From Haemophilus haemolyticus (GTDB lineage: Bacteria; Pseudomonadota; Gammaproteobacteria; Enterobacterales; Pasteurellaceae): a stretch of 64,000 bases of DNA. Positions 38,718-49,481 of this stretch are shown in pieces (position 1 is the first letter of the stretch; every line of letters starts with the position of its first letter). Location of the stretch: contig NZ_CP031243.1 of the NCBI RefSeq assembly GCF_003352385.1, positions 1,802,501-1,866,500 of the forward strand. Reading direction: 5' to 3'. A program made the translations under genes and the position numbers. Under the pieces are notes generated by a model that was not told the origin of the DNA, made no database searches, and saw nothing but the letters and a program-made list of their open reading frames with translations.

Positions 38718-38939
38718 TTATTTTCCCTCCATTAATTGACGAAATTTACGCCCCATCACAAGGCAAGCATAAGCAATAATGAGCAAAAAACTAATATTTA
38801 ATCCTTTTAAGAAAAGCGGTTGCTCGCCATAAAGTATAACAGGCATTGCTAGAATAGCAACTTTTGCCACATCATCACTAAGTTTTGACCAAGCCTATAA
38901 AGAGCTTTTCTCAATGGGTAATTTAAATAAATTCAGCAT
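38718..38939 (-). pseudogene. ~73-codon membrane protein gene interrupted by an amber codon
   Basis: Reads MLNLFKLPIEKSSL, then TAG (38897-38895), then continues in frame AWSKLSDDVAKVAILAMPVI and a hydrophobic helix (GLNISFLLIIAYACLVMGRKF) to TAA. GGAGAAACT precedes the ATG. A single C-to-T change (CAG to TAG) would explain the stop. It is coupled to the 28-residue ORF. No family recognised. The sequence error alternative cannot be excluded. Confidence 0.6.
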
Positions 38940-39009
38940 AGTTTCTCCGATGAATAAAAGAGAAATTTTGCTGAAATAGAAAGGGAATTTCTCAACTAGC
39001 TTTATAGTT

Positions 39010-39025
39010 TGCGATCTAGATCGCA
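39010..39025. promoter_or_regulatory. Candidate CRP-S (Sxy-dependent CRP) site
   Basis: TGCGATCTAGATCGCA is a perfect 16-bp palindrome. It matches the CRP site layout TGNGA-N6-TCNCA, with the C in TGCGA that marks the competence-regulon (CRP-S) sites of H. influenzae instead of TGTGA. Its centre is 79 bases upstream of the small ORF at 38939 on the minus strand. No clear -10 was found at the ideal distance. Confidence 0.5.
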
Positions 39026-39051
39026 GAAATAATAAAAAGCGAATAAAAAAC

Positions 39052-39486
39052 TTAAGACAATACGCGCAATAAAACAGGCTGAAACTCTGTTTGCTGCCCT
39101 AATTTTCTGCTATAAGATTTTACAAAAATGAAAGAAAGTGCGGTTAATTCAAAGATTAAAATTGCACGCAGGATTTCATTATCGCTAATGTAATCAGACA
39201 ACATCGTCGCAATCAATAAGGTCAAAAGTGGTACAACATACATCAATAATGCCGATAACAACATCGACTTTTCTTCTAATCCAATTTCAACAATTTGACC
39301 TTCGCGTAATGGCATTAATATTTTCACATTAAAAATATGCTCGCCACGTTTACCGTTTAATTCTGAAAGGCTTGATGTTCCACAACTGTTTTTAGCTGCG
39401 CATTGGCCACAAGCACTTTGGGATTGGCATTTCACTTTGGCAATGCCATTTTCATAACTGATGACAACCGCACTTTCTCTTAGCAT
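39052..39486 (-). CDS. rseC: RseC/MucC-family membrane protein (SoxR-reducing system)
   Basis: 144 residues. The N-terminal cysteine cluster CQSQSACGQCAAKNSCG (about 20-36), a short beta domain, then two transmembrane helices (about 75-118) are the RseC/MucC pattern. In E. coli RseC modulates sigma-E and helps reduce SoxR via Rsx. Its start abuts the rsmJ stop, so it is probably co-transcribed with trmA and rsmJ. Confidence 0.88.
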   Translation of the reverse strand: MLRESAVVISYENGIAKVKCQSQSACGQCAAKNSCGTSSLSELNGKRGEHIFNVKILMPLREGQIVEIGLEEKSMLLSALLMYVVPLLTLLIATMLSDYISDNEILRAILIFELTALSFIFVKSYSRKLGQQTEFQPVLLRVLS

Positions 39487-40280
39487 TATTTTTCTTCTCC
39501 AAAAGCGGGCGTAGCCGCTTGTCCCATATAAATATCAAAGCGATGATTTTTCGTTTCACGGCTAAAGTGCGGTTGTTTTCCACCAAGAAATTCCGCATAG
39601 TCAGGACGCTTCACAACCACACGTTTTTTAGCTAATTGTAGTGCAGGTAAAAGCAATTCATCGGCATCTAAATCTGCTCCAACTAAATGCTGGAAGACGC
39701 GCATTTCTTTTTTTACTAGTGCAGATTTTTGTTTATGCGGATACATTGGATCGAGATAAACCACATCGGCATAATCGCTATTAGGATCAAGTTCATTAAT
39801 ATGGTGAACATTCAGCAAGCGCAAATTTTGTTGCAACATCTCGCCGATTTCCTCATCTTGATAAGCATGATTTAAACCATCTTGCAGAAGTAAAAAAACA
39901 ACAGGATGGCGTTCAACTAAACGAACTTGGCAGCCAATCGAGGCTAGCACAAAGGCATCACGCCCTAGACCTGCTGTTGCATCAATAACCGTTGGCAATT
40001 CCGAACCTTTAATCCCAACTGCTTTCGCTACAGCTTCACCGCGACCACCACCGAATTTACGACGATGAGCCATTGTACCACCAACAAAATCAACATAAAC
40101 CGCCCCGAGTTTAGGTTCATCTAATTTGCGCAATTCTAAACGGTCATCGGTTTGAACAAGCGCAAGTGGGCTTTGTTCATTATGAATAATATGATGTTCA
40201 GCACAAAGTGCGGTCAATTCTGCTAATGTTTTTTCTGGAGATTCAGAAATTAGTTGAATACCTACTTGCGAATGAGCCAT
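39486..40280 (-). CDS. rsmJ: 16S rRNA (guanine1516-N2)-methyltransferase
   Basis: 264 residues. AdoMet-binding [17 protein letters not shown] (about 106-122) and the catalytic [21 protein letters not shown] (DPMYP motif) identify RsmJ. Preceded by [20 protein letters not shown], also typical. Overlaps the end of trmA by 19 bases and ends at the rseC start. Confidence 0.93.
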   Translation of the reverse strand: MAHSQVGIQLISESPEKTLAELTALCAEHHIIHNEQSPLALVQTDDRLELRKLDEPKLGAVYVDFVGGTMAHRRKFGGGRGEAVAKAVGIKGSELPTVIDATAGLGRDAFVLASIGCQVRLVERHPVVFLLLQDGLNHAYQDEEIGEMLQQNLRLLNVHHINELDPNSDYADVVYLDPMYPHKQKSALVKKEMRVFQHLVGADLDADELLLPALQLAKKRVVVKRPDYAEFLGGKQPHFSRETKNHRFDIYMGQAATPAFGEEK

Positions 40281-41353
40281 ACGCCGCTTTCCATGTGGTC
40301 AGTGTAAGGGAATTGGTCAAATAACGCAGCTTTTTCAATGCGGTGCGTTTTTGAAAGTTCAACAAGGTTATCGCACAGCGTATGTGGATTACAGGAAATA
40401 TACAAAATGCGATCGTAATTTTGTACAAGTTTCACTGTATCAGGATCAAGCCCTGCGCGAGGTGGATCGACAAAAATGGTATTACATTCATAAGATTTTA
40501 AATCAATCCCTTTCAAGCGATTAAAGGCTCGAACCCCATTCATAGCCTGCGTAAATTCTTCTGCCGACATACGGATAATTTGTAAATTATCTACTTTATT
40601 TTCAGTGATATTAAACTGTGCGGCGGCTACGGAAGGTTTGGCGATTTCTGTTGCCAATACCTTACGGAAATTTTGTGCAAGTGCGATAGAAAAATTACCG
40701 TTTCCGCAGTAAAGTTCTAATAAATCACCTTCGCTATTTTGGGTACAATCAATTGCCCATTCAAGCATTTTGCAGTTTACTGTTGCGTTTGGCTGCGTAA
40801 AACTATTCTCGACTTGGCGATAAACATAATTTCTGCCATTCACAGGTAAAACTTCGTCCACATAATCTTGCTCAAAACAGACTTTTTGTTTACTTGCACG
40901 CCCGATTATTTGCACATCAAAATCTTGCTTTTCGAGTAAATCTTTTAGATTTTTAGCCGCACTTTCCCATTCTTCAGTGAGTGTTTTATGATAAAGCAAG
41001 CTCACAATAATCTTATTACTCAAGGTGCTAAGGTAATCAATTTGGAATAATTTTTTGTGTAGCACTTCTTGTTGTTTTAACAAAGGTAATAAGGTTTGCA
41101 TCATACGATTAATTAGCATGCTGGCGATTGGAAATTCATCCACGCGATAACGCTGCAACGTCGCTTGATCAAACATAATATGATAAAAATCATCTTGCTC
41201 GTGCCAAATACGAAACTCCGCACGCATACGATAATGACTTGTTGGAGAGTCAAAAACTTGAATATCCGGCGCATTGAAAGGGCGCAAAAGTGCAGTTAAT
41301 TTTTCAAGTTTTTTTTGTAGCAGTTCGTTGTATTGAGAAATCGGTAATTGCAT
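40262..41353 (-). CDS. trmA: tRNA (uracil54-C5)-methyltransferase
   Basis: 363 residues. Makes ribothymidine at position 54 of t[20 protein letters not shown] is the AdoMet site, [14 protein letters not shown] and [15 protein letters not shown] hold the catalytic Cys, and [13 protein letters not shown] is the C-terminal signature. First gene of a trmA-rsmJ-rseC group. Confidence 0.96.
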   Translation of the reverse strand: MQLPISQYNELLQKKLEKLTALLRPFNAPDIQVFDSPTSHYRMRAEFRIWHEQDDFYHIMFDQATLQRYRVDEFPIASMLINRMMQTLLPLLKQQEVLHKKLFQIDYLSTLSNKIIVSLLYHKTLTEEWESAAKNLKDLLEKQDFDVQIIGRASKQKVCFEQDYVDEVLPVNGRNYVYRQVENSFTQPNATVNCKMLEWAIDCTQNSEGDLLELYCGNGNFSIALAQNFRKVLATEIAKPSVAAAQFNITENKVDNLQIIRMSAEEFTQAMNGVRAFNRLKGIDLKSYECNTIFVDPPRAGLDPDTVKLVQNYDRILYISCNPHTLCDNLVELSKTHRIEKAALFDQFPYTDHMESGVWLIRK

Positions 41354-41462
41354 AGAAATTAGTATTTATAGGGTGTATGAAGACGAATCGTTCATACAAA
41401 GATAGGAGAATAAAGTTATCAGCTGTGAATTACGCGAGATTTCACAAGCTATTCAAAAACAA

Positions 41463-41484
41463 AAGGCAGACTTCCGCCTGCCTT
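41463..41484 (-). terminator. Hairpin after maoP
   Basis: AAGGCAG/CTGCCTT, a 7-bp stem with an 8-base loop on the minus strand, ending TTTTG. Confidence 0.65.
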
Positions 41485-41496
41485 ATTTAACGTATC

Positions 41497-41832
41497 TTAT
41501 TCACCGGAATAATCTTCACCGCCAGAGGCAGCTTCACTCACATCACCAGATAAGGTGTAAACACGTTTTTTAGTGTTAATACGAGTACGATATTTATTCC
41601 AAGTTTTTTCAAAGAAAGTCTCTGCTGCGCGCTCACCACGGCAAAAAGCGACGAAATCTTTTTCTTCTTTAGTCGCTGGCTCACGTTCCCCTAAGTCTAG
41701 TGCTTTGAACGCTTGGCCATATTGCTCAAGCACCTGTGATTCTTTGATTGTGTAATCACCGTGACGGGAAAAACCACGTGGGTAGTTTTTGTCGTCAAAG
41801 AAACGACGCGTTACGCTAAAACTTGCAGCCAT
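41497..41832 (-). CDS. maoP: Macrodomain Ori organisation protein MaoP (DUF413)
   Basis: 111 residues, as E. coli MaoP/YifE (112). The segment [17 protein letters not shown] is nearly the same as in the E. coli protein, and the C-terminal VYTLSGD followed by an acidic tail also matches. In E. coli MaoP acts with the maoS site to organise the Ori macrodomain. Single-gene unit with its own hairpin. Function in Haemophilus is inferred from the family. Confidence 0.9.
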   Translation of the reverse strand: MAASFSVTRRFFDDKNYPRGFSRHGDYTIKESQVLEQYGQAFKALDLGEREPATKEEKDFVAFCRGERAAETFFEKTWNKYRTRINTKKRVYTLSGDVSEAASGGEDYSGE

Positions 41833-41893
41833 AATATTCTCTCTTCTTTCATTAATATTTACAAAATAGGGCAGGCATTAAACCAATTTTTCG

Positions 41894-42511
41894 TTATTTT
41901 TGCAATAAACCTTTTACGGTTTGCACATAATCTTTCACGAAATCATCGTAATTTAACCCTTCAGGGTTTACACGGAATTTACCATTTACATAAAAATCAG
42001 GTACGCCACGTACTTTAAATTGTTCTGCGGCGTTTACTTGTTTATTGACTAAACCATTCACTGCAAAACTATTAATGCCACCATCAAATTGCTCGGCAGT
42101 TATACCATTCGATAAGAAAATAGCTCGAATATCATCCATTGATTTCAAAGCATCCTTTTGGGCCGCTTCAAATAATGGTGCCTTTACTTTACTTTCTGCC
42201 CCCAATGCCATTGCTAACGCCCAAGCACGCGTTAAGTTTTCAGACTGGCGACCTAAGAAATTCACATGATATTGTTTAAATTTCACGTCTTTTGGTAAAG
42301 CATCTGCGACTTGTTGTGGAATTTTGTATTCCATTTCAAAGGCGTAACAATGCGGACAGTAGAATGAGAAAAACTCAATCACTTCTTTTTGCTGTGAAGC
42401 CTGTTGACTCACTTGAACATATTGTTTGCCTTCTTGTAAATCTGCGGCAAAACTATTTACAGACATAAGCGTGCTGATACCTAAACCTAACGCAAGTAAT
42501 ACTTTTTTCAT
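41894..42511 (-). CDS. dsbA: Periplasmic thiol:disulfide oxidase DsbA
   Basis: 205 residues. Signal peptide MKKVLLALGLGISTLMSVNS, with likely cleavage after FA near residue 22. Thioredoxin fold with the active site CPHC at 52-55 (FFSFYCPHCYAFEMEY) and the cis-proline in GVPDFYVNGKF. Introduces disulfides in exported proteins; in H. influenzae it (Por) is needed for natural competence. Directly downstream of yihD as in E. coli. Confidence 0.97.
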   Translation of the reverse strand: MKKVLLALGLGISTLMSVNSFAADLQEGKQYVQVSQQASQQKEVIEFFSFYCPHCYAFEMEYKIPQQVADALPKDVKFKQYHVNFLGRQSENLTRAWALAMALGAESKVKAPLFEAAQKDALKSMDDIRAIFLSNGITAEQFDGGINSFAVNGLVNKQVNAAEQFKVRGVPDFYVNGKFRVNPEGLNYDDFVKDYVQTVKGLLQK

Positions 42512-42523
42512 TTACTTTCCTTC

Positions 42524-42790
42524 TTATTTAATGATACCGCGAGCACGGAGCAATGCGGTTTTAAAATCTTCTTCGTAATCTTTTTTGAGACCAGGAATTG
42601 GCTCATGTTTATCGGTACCATCCATTTTTAACTGATAAATAATCACTTCATCAGTTAATTCATTTAATGGCTTTTGGAAACCTGATTCATTGGCAATTTT
42701 TTGCAAAATTTCCATTAAGCTCAAATCCGGGTCTTTAGACCAATAAGGCTGTAAAAGTTCCAAAACTTCATTTAAACGCTTACATTTCAT
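42524..42790 (-). CDS. yihD: YihD-family protein (DUF1040)
   Basis: 88 residues, the size of E. coli YihD (89). [20 protein letters not shown] and [14 protein letters not shown] followed by [13 protein letters not shown] identify the family. Located 12 bases ahead of dsbA, as in E. coli. Biochemical role unknown. Confidence 0.88.
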   Translation of the reverse strand: MKCKRLNEVLELLQPYWSKDPDLSLMEILQKIANESGFQKPLNELTDEVIIYQLKMDGTDKHEPIPGLKKDYEEDFKTALLRARGIIK

Positions 42791-42854
42791 TGCTATTTCC
42801 TTTTTAATCGTAAAAAATAGGCAAATGATACTTGAAATAACGATAGATTAAAAT

Positions 42855-43433
42855 ATGACAATCACAATAAGCGCGGTAATTTTGGCTGGTGGCAAAGCAC
42901 GCAGAATGGACGGGCAAGATAAAGGATTACAGATTTTAGGTAAACAATCTTTAATTCAACATGTTATTCATCGCTTGCAACCACAAATTCATCAGATTTC
43001 AATTAACGCTAACCGAAATCAAACAGAATATGCAAAATTTGGCTTTCCTGTTTTCTCCGATGAACTGCCCGATTTTCAAGGGCCATTAAGTGGCATGCTA
43101 ACAGCCCTAGAAAAAACAAAAAGCGACTTCATCCTTTTTACACCTTGTGATACACCTTTTTTCCCAACTAATCTTTTAGATAAACTCAAAAGTGCGGTTG
43201 AAAATCACCGCACTTTAATTGCGTATGCTTGCGATGAGGAACGTGAACATCCCGTTTTTTGTTTGATGTCCGTTCAGCTAAAGGAAAAATTGCGACACTA
43301 TCTAGCATCGGGTGAACGACGCCTTTTACAGTTTATGAAAGAAAATGGCGGGATTTCAGTAAAGTTTACGCAAGAAGAAGGCAACTTCGAGAATTTTAAT
43401 ACGATGGATGATTTAAAGAAAACAGTCATCTAA
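42855..43433 (+). CDS. mobA: Molybdenum cofactor guanylyltransferase
   Basis: 192 residues. Transfers GMP from GTP to molybdopterin to give MGD. The nucleotide-binding LAGGKARRMDGQDKGL (about 10-25), DELPDFQGPLSGML and FTPCDTPFFP, with the metal-binding aspartate, are MobA motifs. An inverted pair of uptake signals sits inside the gene (43189-43216). Divergent from yihD. Confidence 0.95.
   Translation: MTITISAVILAGGKARRMDGQDKGLQILGKQSLIQHVIHRLQPQIHQISINANRNQTEYAKFGFPVFSDELPDFQGPLSGMLTALEKTKSDFILFTPCDTPFFPTNLLDKLKSAVENHRTLIAYACDEEREHPVFCLMSVQLKEKLRHYLASGERRLLQFMKENGGISVKFTQEEGNFENFNTMDDLKKTVI
43189..43216. repeat. Inverted uptake-signal pair inside mobA
   Basis: AAAGTGCGGT (43189-43198) and ACCGCACTTT (43207-43216) form a perfect 10-bp stem with an 8-base loop, within the coding sequence (encodes KSAVENHRTL). 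Such pairs are usually intergenic terminators; here it is in frame. Confidence 0.85.
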
Positions 43434-43465
43434 CCGAACACTAACAAAAGTGCGGTTTATTTTTA

Positions 43466-44326
43466 TTATTTACGAGCACCAAATATCGCAATCAATTCTT
43501 TCACTTTTACGCGTTTTTCTGAATTCTGACTAATAGAACGTTGGACTTTTACCCGTTTAAATTTTGCACCGTTATAAATTTCACGCGTAAATTTAGTATC
43601 GTGATTAGAGATCAATATCGGAATTTGTTTTTCTTTTTGTATAGATTTCGCTAAATCAGCCAAAGCACGTTGCTGCATCAGACCAAACTCATTGCCCGCA
43701 TAACCAGTAAAATTAGTATCCTGTTGTAGCGGAGCATAAGGCGGATCGCAATAAATCACCGAATTCTTATCGGCAAATTCAAAAGTTTTTTGAAAATCAC
43801 AACATAAAAACACCGCACTTTGCGCTTTATGAGCGAAATAACGTAATTCATCTTCTGGAAAATAATGAGTTTTATAAGCCCCAAAAGGCACATTAAATTC
43901 ATTCTTGCTGTTGTAGCGGCATAATCCGTTAAAACCAAAACGGTTCAAATACAAAAAAATAATCGAACGTTCGAAAGGATCCGTAGAAGCATTGAATTGA
44001 CGACGTTTGGTATAGTAATAATCAGGTGTATTGGCATCATCAGCAAAGAAAATCGGCTTGCAAGCTTCGATATAACCCTCTACATTTTCTTTAACAATAT
44101 TGAATAGATTGATTAAATCAGGGTTGATATCTGCCAAAATATAGCGTTCAAAATTAGAATTAAGAAATACTGCTCCAGCCCCCACAAATGGCTCAATTAA
44201 GCAGTTTTTTTTGTTTGGAAAGGCTTTATTTATATCGTCCGTTAAACGAAACTTCCCCCCCGCCCATTTTAAAAATGGACGGTGTTTTAACTTAGGTTTT
44301 AAAGATTGTTTTTTCGGACGTAACAT
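43466..44326 (-). CDS. dam: DNA adenine methyltransferase (GATC)
   Basis: 286 residues from the start at 44326 (MLRPKKQSL), one base after the aroB stop; the longer ORF to 44359 overlaps aroB. FLKWAGGK (18-25) binds AdoMet, and VIYCDPPYAPL carries the DPPY catalytic motif, as in E. coli Dam (278). Supports mismatch repair and replication timing. Third gene of aroK-aroB-dam; damX, present between aroB and dam in E. coli, is absent. Confidence 0.96.
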   Translation of the reverse strand: MLRPKKQSLKPKLKHRPFLKWAGGKFRLTDDINKAFPNKKNCLIEPFVGAGAVFLNSNFERYILADINPDLINLFNIVKENVEGYIEACKPIFFADDANTPDYYYTKRRQFNASTDPFERSIIFLYLNRFGFNGLCRYNSKNEFNVPFGAYKTHYFPEDELRYFAHKAQSAVFLCCDFQKTFEFADKNSVIYCDPPYAPLQQDTNFTGYAGNEFGLMQQRALADLAKSIQKEKQIPILISNHDTKFTREIYNGAKFKRVKVQRSISQNSEKRVKVKELIAIFGARK

Positions 44327-44327
44327 C

Positions 44328-45419
<1,092 letters not shown>

Positions 45420-45435
45420 TTATCCTTAGGTGTGT

Positions 45436-45978
45436 TTAAAGTGCACCATTCAATCCATTCATATTATCAATTAAATCAACAATTTGATTTACCATTACTT
45501 TGGCATTTTGCTCATCGGTTGGCAAAGTGATGTCCGCAATTTCTTCATAAAGCGGATTGCGAATTTTTGCTAAATCTTCCAATACTTGACGAGGATTATC
45601 TGCATCTTGGAGCAATGGACGTTTTTTATCACGTTGAGTACGTTGGAATTGTTTTTCCACCGTTGTTTCCAAATAAATCACAATACCGCGTGCAGATAAA
45701 TAATTACGGCTTTCTTTAGAAAGCACTGCGCCACCACCAGTTGAAAGCACAATACCTTGCATTTGTGTGAGTTCGTTAATAATGCGTTCTTCACGCTTAC
45801 GGAAGCCTTCTTCCCCTTCCAAATCAAAAATCCAGCTAATGTCTGCTCCCGTACGCTCTTCAATCACGGCATCGGAATCAATAAAATCCATATTAAGCTG
45901 TTGTGCTAATTGACGACCGATAGTGCTTTTACCTGCACCCATTGGCCCCACTAAAAAAATATTACGTTTTTCCGCCAT
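45436..45978 (-). CDS. aroK: Shikimate kinase
   Basis: 180 residues. P-loop GPMGAGKST at 11-19, [14 protein letters not shown] (substrate-binding Asp), FRKREERI and STGGGAVL are all in place. Phosphorylates shikimate with ATP. First gene of the aroK-aroB-dam operon. The 240 bases upstream contain no other gene that I can support. Confidence 0.97.
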   Translation of the reverse strand: MAEKRNIFLVGPMGAGKSTIGRQLAQQLNMDFIDSDAVIEERTGADISWIFDLEGEEGFRKREERIINELTQMQGIVLSTGGGAVLSKESRNYLSARGIVIYLETTVEKQFQRTQRDKKRPLLQDADNPRQVLEDLAKIRNPLYEEIADITLPTDEQNAKVMVNQIVDLIDNMNGLNGAL

Positions 45979-46217
45979 TGTTCTTTTCTAATTAAATTAA
46001 AGGTGAAATAAAAATTTGATCTTTCTAACAAAAATACACAGTCTAAAACAAATTTGACTACTTGAAAGATCTCCCCAAAAATGGCCTAGATTATCGCAAT
46101 AAACCACCCTATTTTTCAACCTTTCTAGGGAATTTATTTTCCACGAGAAACCATTCAGGTGTGGAATAATCACGATTCTCAATCATCTACGGCATCTTAA
46201 AGCAGCAAACTCATAAC

Positions 46218-46248
46218 AAAAATAGCGCGTTAAATACGCGCTATTTTT
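46218..46248 (-). terminator. Rho-independent terminator of nadN
   Basis: AAAAATAGCGCGT/ACGCGCTATTTTT, a perfect 13-bp stem with a 5-base loop, 17 bases after the nadN stop on the minus strand. Confidence 0.92.
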
Positions 46249-46264
46249 AGTCTATTTTTCAATT

Positions 46265-48076
46265 TTATTTTTTAGGTAAGGCATCAGTTGAAGCATTAAA
46301 TTTCACATTTGATGAAGTATAAGCCTCAAAGTGCGGATGTTTTTTCATAAATTTAATGAAACTTTCCGCATCAGGCAAGTATGTATCAACGCCTTCATAT
46401 TTAGGATCGTTAAATAATTTACCAAAAGTTTTGTACCCATCTTTACCGCTAGCTACATAAGCATTGGTACCAACGAGATAACGTTTATTATCATCAATCG
46501 GTTCCCATTGCTGGGTTTGTTTATTCAATACTTCCACGCTCACTAAGCGTTTACCTTCTGCATTTGGTGTTTCATTCGCTTCGTAACGAATGCCTGCTCC
46601 ATAAGGGAATGCCCCAGTAGAACCATCAACTAAAGCAAATTGCATCGCATCTTCAAGTACTTGTTTCACTAACGAACCTTCCATTTTATAGGTATATAAC
46701 GTATTGCCGAAAGGTAAGAAAGTATAAGCATCATTAAAGGTTACATTGCCTGGTAAAATATCCGCACGAACACCGCCTGCATTTTGAATAGTTAAATCTA
46801 CTGTTTTGAGTTCGTTATACATCGTTTCTGCAATAAAGCGTGTCGCGATAGAACCTTCTGGATTAGAGCCCGCTTTATTTGGGATGCGGTTTGCTGAACC
46901 ACCCGGCATTGCAGAGCCAGTGATGACGCCAACAATTTCTTGTGCTAAACGATCTTTTTCACTTTTATATTTTGAAATAAGCATGTCTGTTTTTGCATCA
47001 TGATCATCAAGTGAAATACTCTTCATTGATTTTAAAGTATCAAGCGCTTTTTTACGTTCATCACCTGTTAGTTCGGTCCATTTACCTTCCGCATTTTTCA
47101 CTTGAAGTTTATGAGAACTCATTAACACATGAGGAATTTTACGAGTAATAGACGCAATACCTTCAGGACTGAATTTCACGCCTAAGTCACCCACCACAGC
47201 AGAATAAGCCCAGCCTTCCATTACAAATACCGGTTCGCCATTCGGATTTTTAAATTCAAGTGGATATTCATAGATTACTGGCAATTTTAAACCACGTAAT
47301 TCATCATTTCCGTATAAATAATGTGAATCGCCAGTAACGATCACATCAATATCATTCACTTTTTGAGCAATTTCGATATTTTTTTCACTACCTGCGTGTG
47401 AAAGTAAGATGATTTTATTAATACCTTGTTGTTTTAGCGCATTTGCCATAATTTGTGCGGTAGCAATTTCATCATAGAACTTCACATCCTTACCTGGTGA
47501 AGATGAATTAACCGTTTTATTCACGGTATCTAAACCGATAATAGCAATTTTTTCTCCATCCACAGTGAAAATATCGTAAGGTTTCCATTTGTTATATAAA
47601 ATTGAATTTTTATCAGGAATAACATTGGCTGAAAGTACTGGAATTTTTAATGGCTCGAGTAGTTTTAATAAACCTTCATTACCCGCATCAAATTCATGGT
47701 TACCCAAAGTAAAATAATGGAAATTACCAGCATTCATAACAGCCGCATCAGCGGAACCGCCAAAAAGGGTGAAATACAGTGTACCGGTAATCGCATCACC
47801 AGCATGTAGCACTAATGGATTTTTATACTTTTTACGCAACTCATAAAGTTTTCCATTCACAGCAGAAAAACCACCAATATCAACCTTTGTTTGTTGACCA
47901 TTTAAATTAATTCTCGCTTCGTGCGGTTCCAAATAAGAATGGTGGTCGTTAATATGTAAGATACTTAACTCCACAGCTTTATGTGCTTGCGGCGCTTCTT
48001 TAGCAAAGGTTGCGCCAGAGCAAAGCATTGCTAACGCACTAACTGCAAAGGTAACTGATTTTTTAGATAAAAACAT
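46265..48076 (-). CDS. nadN: Periplasmic NAD nucleotidase / 5'-nucleotidase
   Basis: 603 residues with a signal peptide (MFLSKKSVTFAVSALAMLCS, cleavage near FAKEA). The N-terminal metallophosphoesterase has HINDHHSYLEP, LHAGDAITGTLYF and LGNHEFDAGNEG metal ligands; the C-terminal domain has NAGGVRADI and FLPFGNTLYTYKM. NadN splits NAD to NMN and NMN to nicotinamide riboside, the form H. influenzae imports (V-factor use). Length equals the known H. influenzae protein. Confidence 0.95.
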   Translation of the reverse strand: MFLSKKSVTFAVSALAMLCSGATFAKEAPQAHKAVELSILHINDHHSYLEPHEARINLNGQQTKVDIGGFSAVNGKLYELRKKYKNPLVLHAGDAITGTLYFTLFGGSADAAVMNAGNFHYFTLGNHEFDAGNEGLLKLLEPLKIPVLSANVIPDKNSILYNKWKPYDIFTVDGEKIAIIGLDTVNKTVNSSSPGKDVKFYDEIATAQIMANALKQQGINKIILLSHAGSEKNIEIAQKVNDIDVIVTGDSHYLYGNDELRGLKLPVIYEYPLEFKNPNGEPVFVMEGWAYSAVVGDLGVKFSPEGIASITRKIPHVLMSSHKLQVKNAEGKWTELTGDERKKALDTLKSMKSISLDDHDAKTDMLISKYKSEKDRLAQEIVGVITGSAMPGGSANRIPNKAGSNPEGSIATRFIAETMYNELKTVDLTIQNAGGVRADILPGNVTFNDAYTFLPFGNTLYTYKMEGSLVKQVLEDAMQFALVDGSTGAFPYGAGIRYEANETPNAEGKRLVSVEVLNKQTQQWEPIDDNKRYLVGTNAYVASGKDGYKTFGKLFNDPKYEGVDTYLPDAESFIKFMKKHPHFEAYTSSNVKFNASTDALPKK

Positions 48077-48100
48077 AATGGCTCCTTGTGAGTAAACAGA

Positions 48101-48880
48101 TTAATTTAAGCCTTCAAGCATTGCTTGGAAAGTCTTATAACGAATAGCATAGTTATTGTGTTGAAGATTTTCACGTGCTTGATCTAAATACGAAAAATCA
48201 TCAACTTCGACCCCTTTAAATTGGCGAGCAAACATCATATTAGCTAGAGCAAGGCGGGGCTTAATTTCAGAAGATGGGGTTATCAAACTCACTCGATTCT
48301 CGGTAATAGAAAAAGTTGTTTGATTAGGAAAATCTTGACGTATCTGTTCAATAATTTTTTGAAATATGCCTTTAGCATCCAAAGACAATAATATGATTTG
48401 ATCTGGTTTTGCCCCTCGTTCTATTAAAGCCTGAACAAATTGCTCCGAATTATCTGTTTGACGAATATAAATTTTTGCCTGCTCATTCGCTAAAAAAGAC
48501 ACCAATAAGTTTTTCTTCATTTCCTGAATTAAATTAGCATCGCCAGTATTTATCGGCTCAAAGTATAAATAATCGAGAAATTTAGGAGTGAGATTTTTAT
48601 CTGTTTTAAAAATACGAGTGAGGATTTTTTCGCTTATTTGGATCTGATTATCTAGGAATTGAGGAGGTAAAGAAAAAAGTGCGGTGAGTTTTTTCTGTAA
48701 AATCGAAACTTGTTGCTTTTCTTGTTTGGCTAAAGCGATTGAAAATTGTTGCTTTAAAGCCTCAGCGGACTCAGTAGATACTGATTGGTGAGAAGACGAA
48801 GGAGGACTCGCTATCACAGATTGTTGAATGCCAATACATGACGCTAATCCAAGTAACACAGAATGAAAACCGATTTTCAT
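48101..48880 (-). CDS. Conserved hypothetical exported protein
   Basis: 259 residues from 48880 (MKIGFHSV). The alternative ATG at 48892 lies just upstream, and its AGG would serve as the ribosome site for 48880. Signal peptide ends near QQSVIA. The mature part is mostly helical, with a Ser/Gln-rich start and no cysteines. No catalytic motif seen and no family recognised. It ends 24 bases before the nadN start, so both may be co-transcribed and act in the periplasm. Confidence 0.75.
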   Translation of the reverse strand: MKIGFHSVLLGLASCIGIQQSVIASPPSSSHQSVSTESAEALKQQFSIALAKQEKQQVSILQKKLTALFSLPPQFLDNQIQISEKILTRIFKTDKNLTPKFLDYLYFEPINTGDANLIQEMKKNLLVSFLANEQAKIYIRQTDNSEQFVQALIERGAKPDQIILLSLDAKGIFQKIIEQIRQDFPNQTTFSITENRVSLITPSSEIKPRLALANMMFARQFKGVEVDDFSYLDQARENLQHNNYAIRYKTFQAMLEGLN

Positions 48881-49056
48881 AATAAACCTCATTTAACTGA
48901 TATTTTATCAATGTAAAATACCGCTTAACGCGTAAACTTGACCTAAAACTGCTTGAGAGTTTCTCAGATTATACGTAAAACAAAATTGCATGTGAATGAT
49001 AATATTTAGCTTTTCAAGGGGGATGTAACGTACTTATTAGAATGCTCATCCAAAAC

Positions 49057-49084
49057 TTGCAATTTTGCTCAAAAAGTATAAAAT
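49057..49084 (+). promoter_or_regulatory. Probable promoter of the rpsP-rimM-trmD-rplS operon
   Basis: TTGCAA (49057-49062) and TAAAAT (49079-49084) are 16 bp apart, about 105 bases ahead of rpsP. The remainder of the 311-base gap 48881-49191 holds AT-rich DNA in which I see no gene. Confidence 0.45.
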
Positions 49085-49191
49085 TCGCAGGCTTTTTGTC
49101 TATATATACAGAGAAAAAAGTAAGCTATATTCTTAAATCGCTTTCGAATTTGGGAATATTCTTTTAGTAATTAAACATTTAGAGGAAGGTT

Positions 49192-49437
49192 ATGGTAACC
49201 ATTCGTTTATCTCGTGGCGGAGCTAAAAAACGCCCATTTTATCAAATCGTAGTAGCTGACAGCCGTTCACCACGTGATGGTCGTTTCATTGAGCGTGTAG
49301 GTTTCTTCAACCCAATCGCACAAGGTAACGCAGAACGTGTTCGTATCGACCTAGACCGTGTTAACCACTGGGTTGCTCAAGGTGCGTCACTTTCAGATCG
49401 TGTTGCAACTTTGGTAAAAGAAGCTCAAAAAGCATAA
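49192..49437 (+). CDS. rpsP: 30S ribosomal protein S16
   Basis: 81 residues. [20 protein letters not shown] and [20 protein letters not shown] are the S16 signature. GAGGAAGG ribosome site upstream. First gene of the conserved rpsP-rimM-trmD-rplS operon. Confidence 0.98.
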   Translation: MVTIRLSRGGAKKRPFYQIVVADSRSPRDGRFIERVGFFNPIAQGNAERVRIDLDRVNHWVAQGASLSDRVATLVKEAQKA

Positions 49438-49481
49438 TCTCGCTTTTTGATTTAGTTCTTAAACTAAGATAGGTGAAAAAT

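Noticed and set aside
38895..38897. In-frame stop as selenocysteine
   Set aside because: The codon is TAG, not TGA, and no SECIS-like hairpin follows.
45979..46217. Small ORF upstream of aroK (45997-46182, minus)
   Set aside because: No ribosome site, no recognisable protein features, and it spans the expected aroK promoter region.
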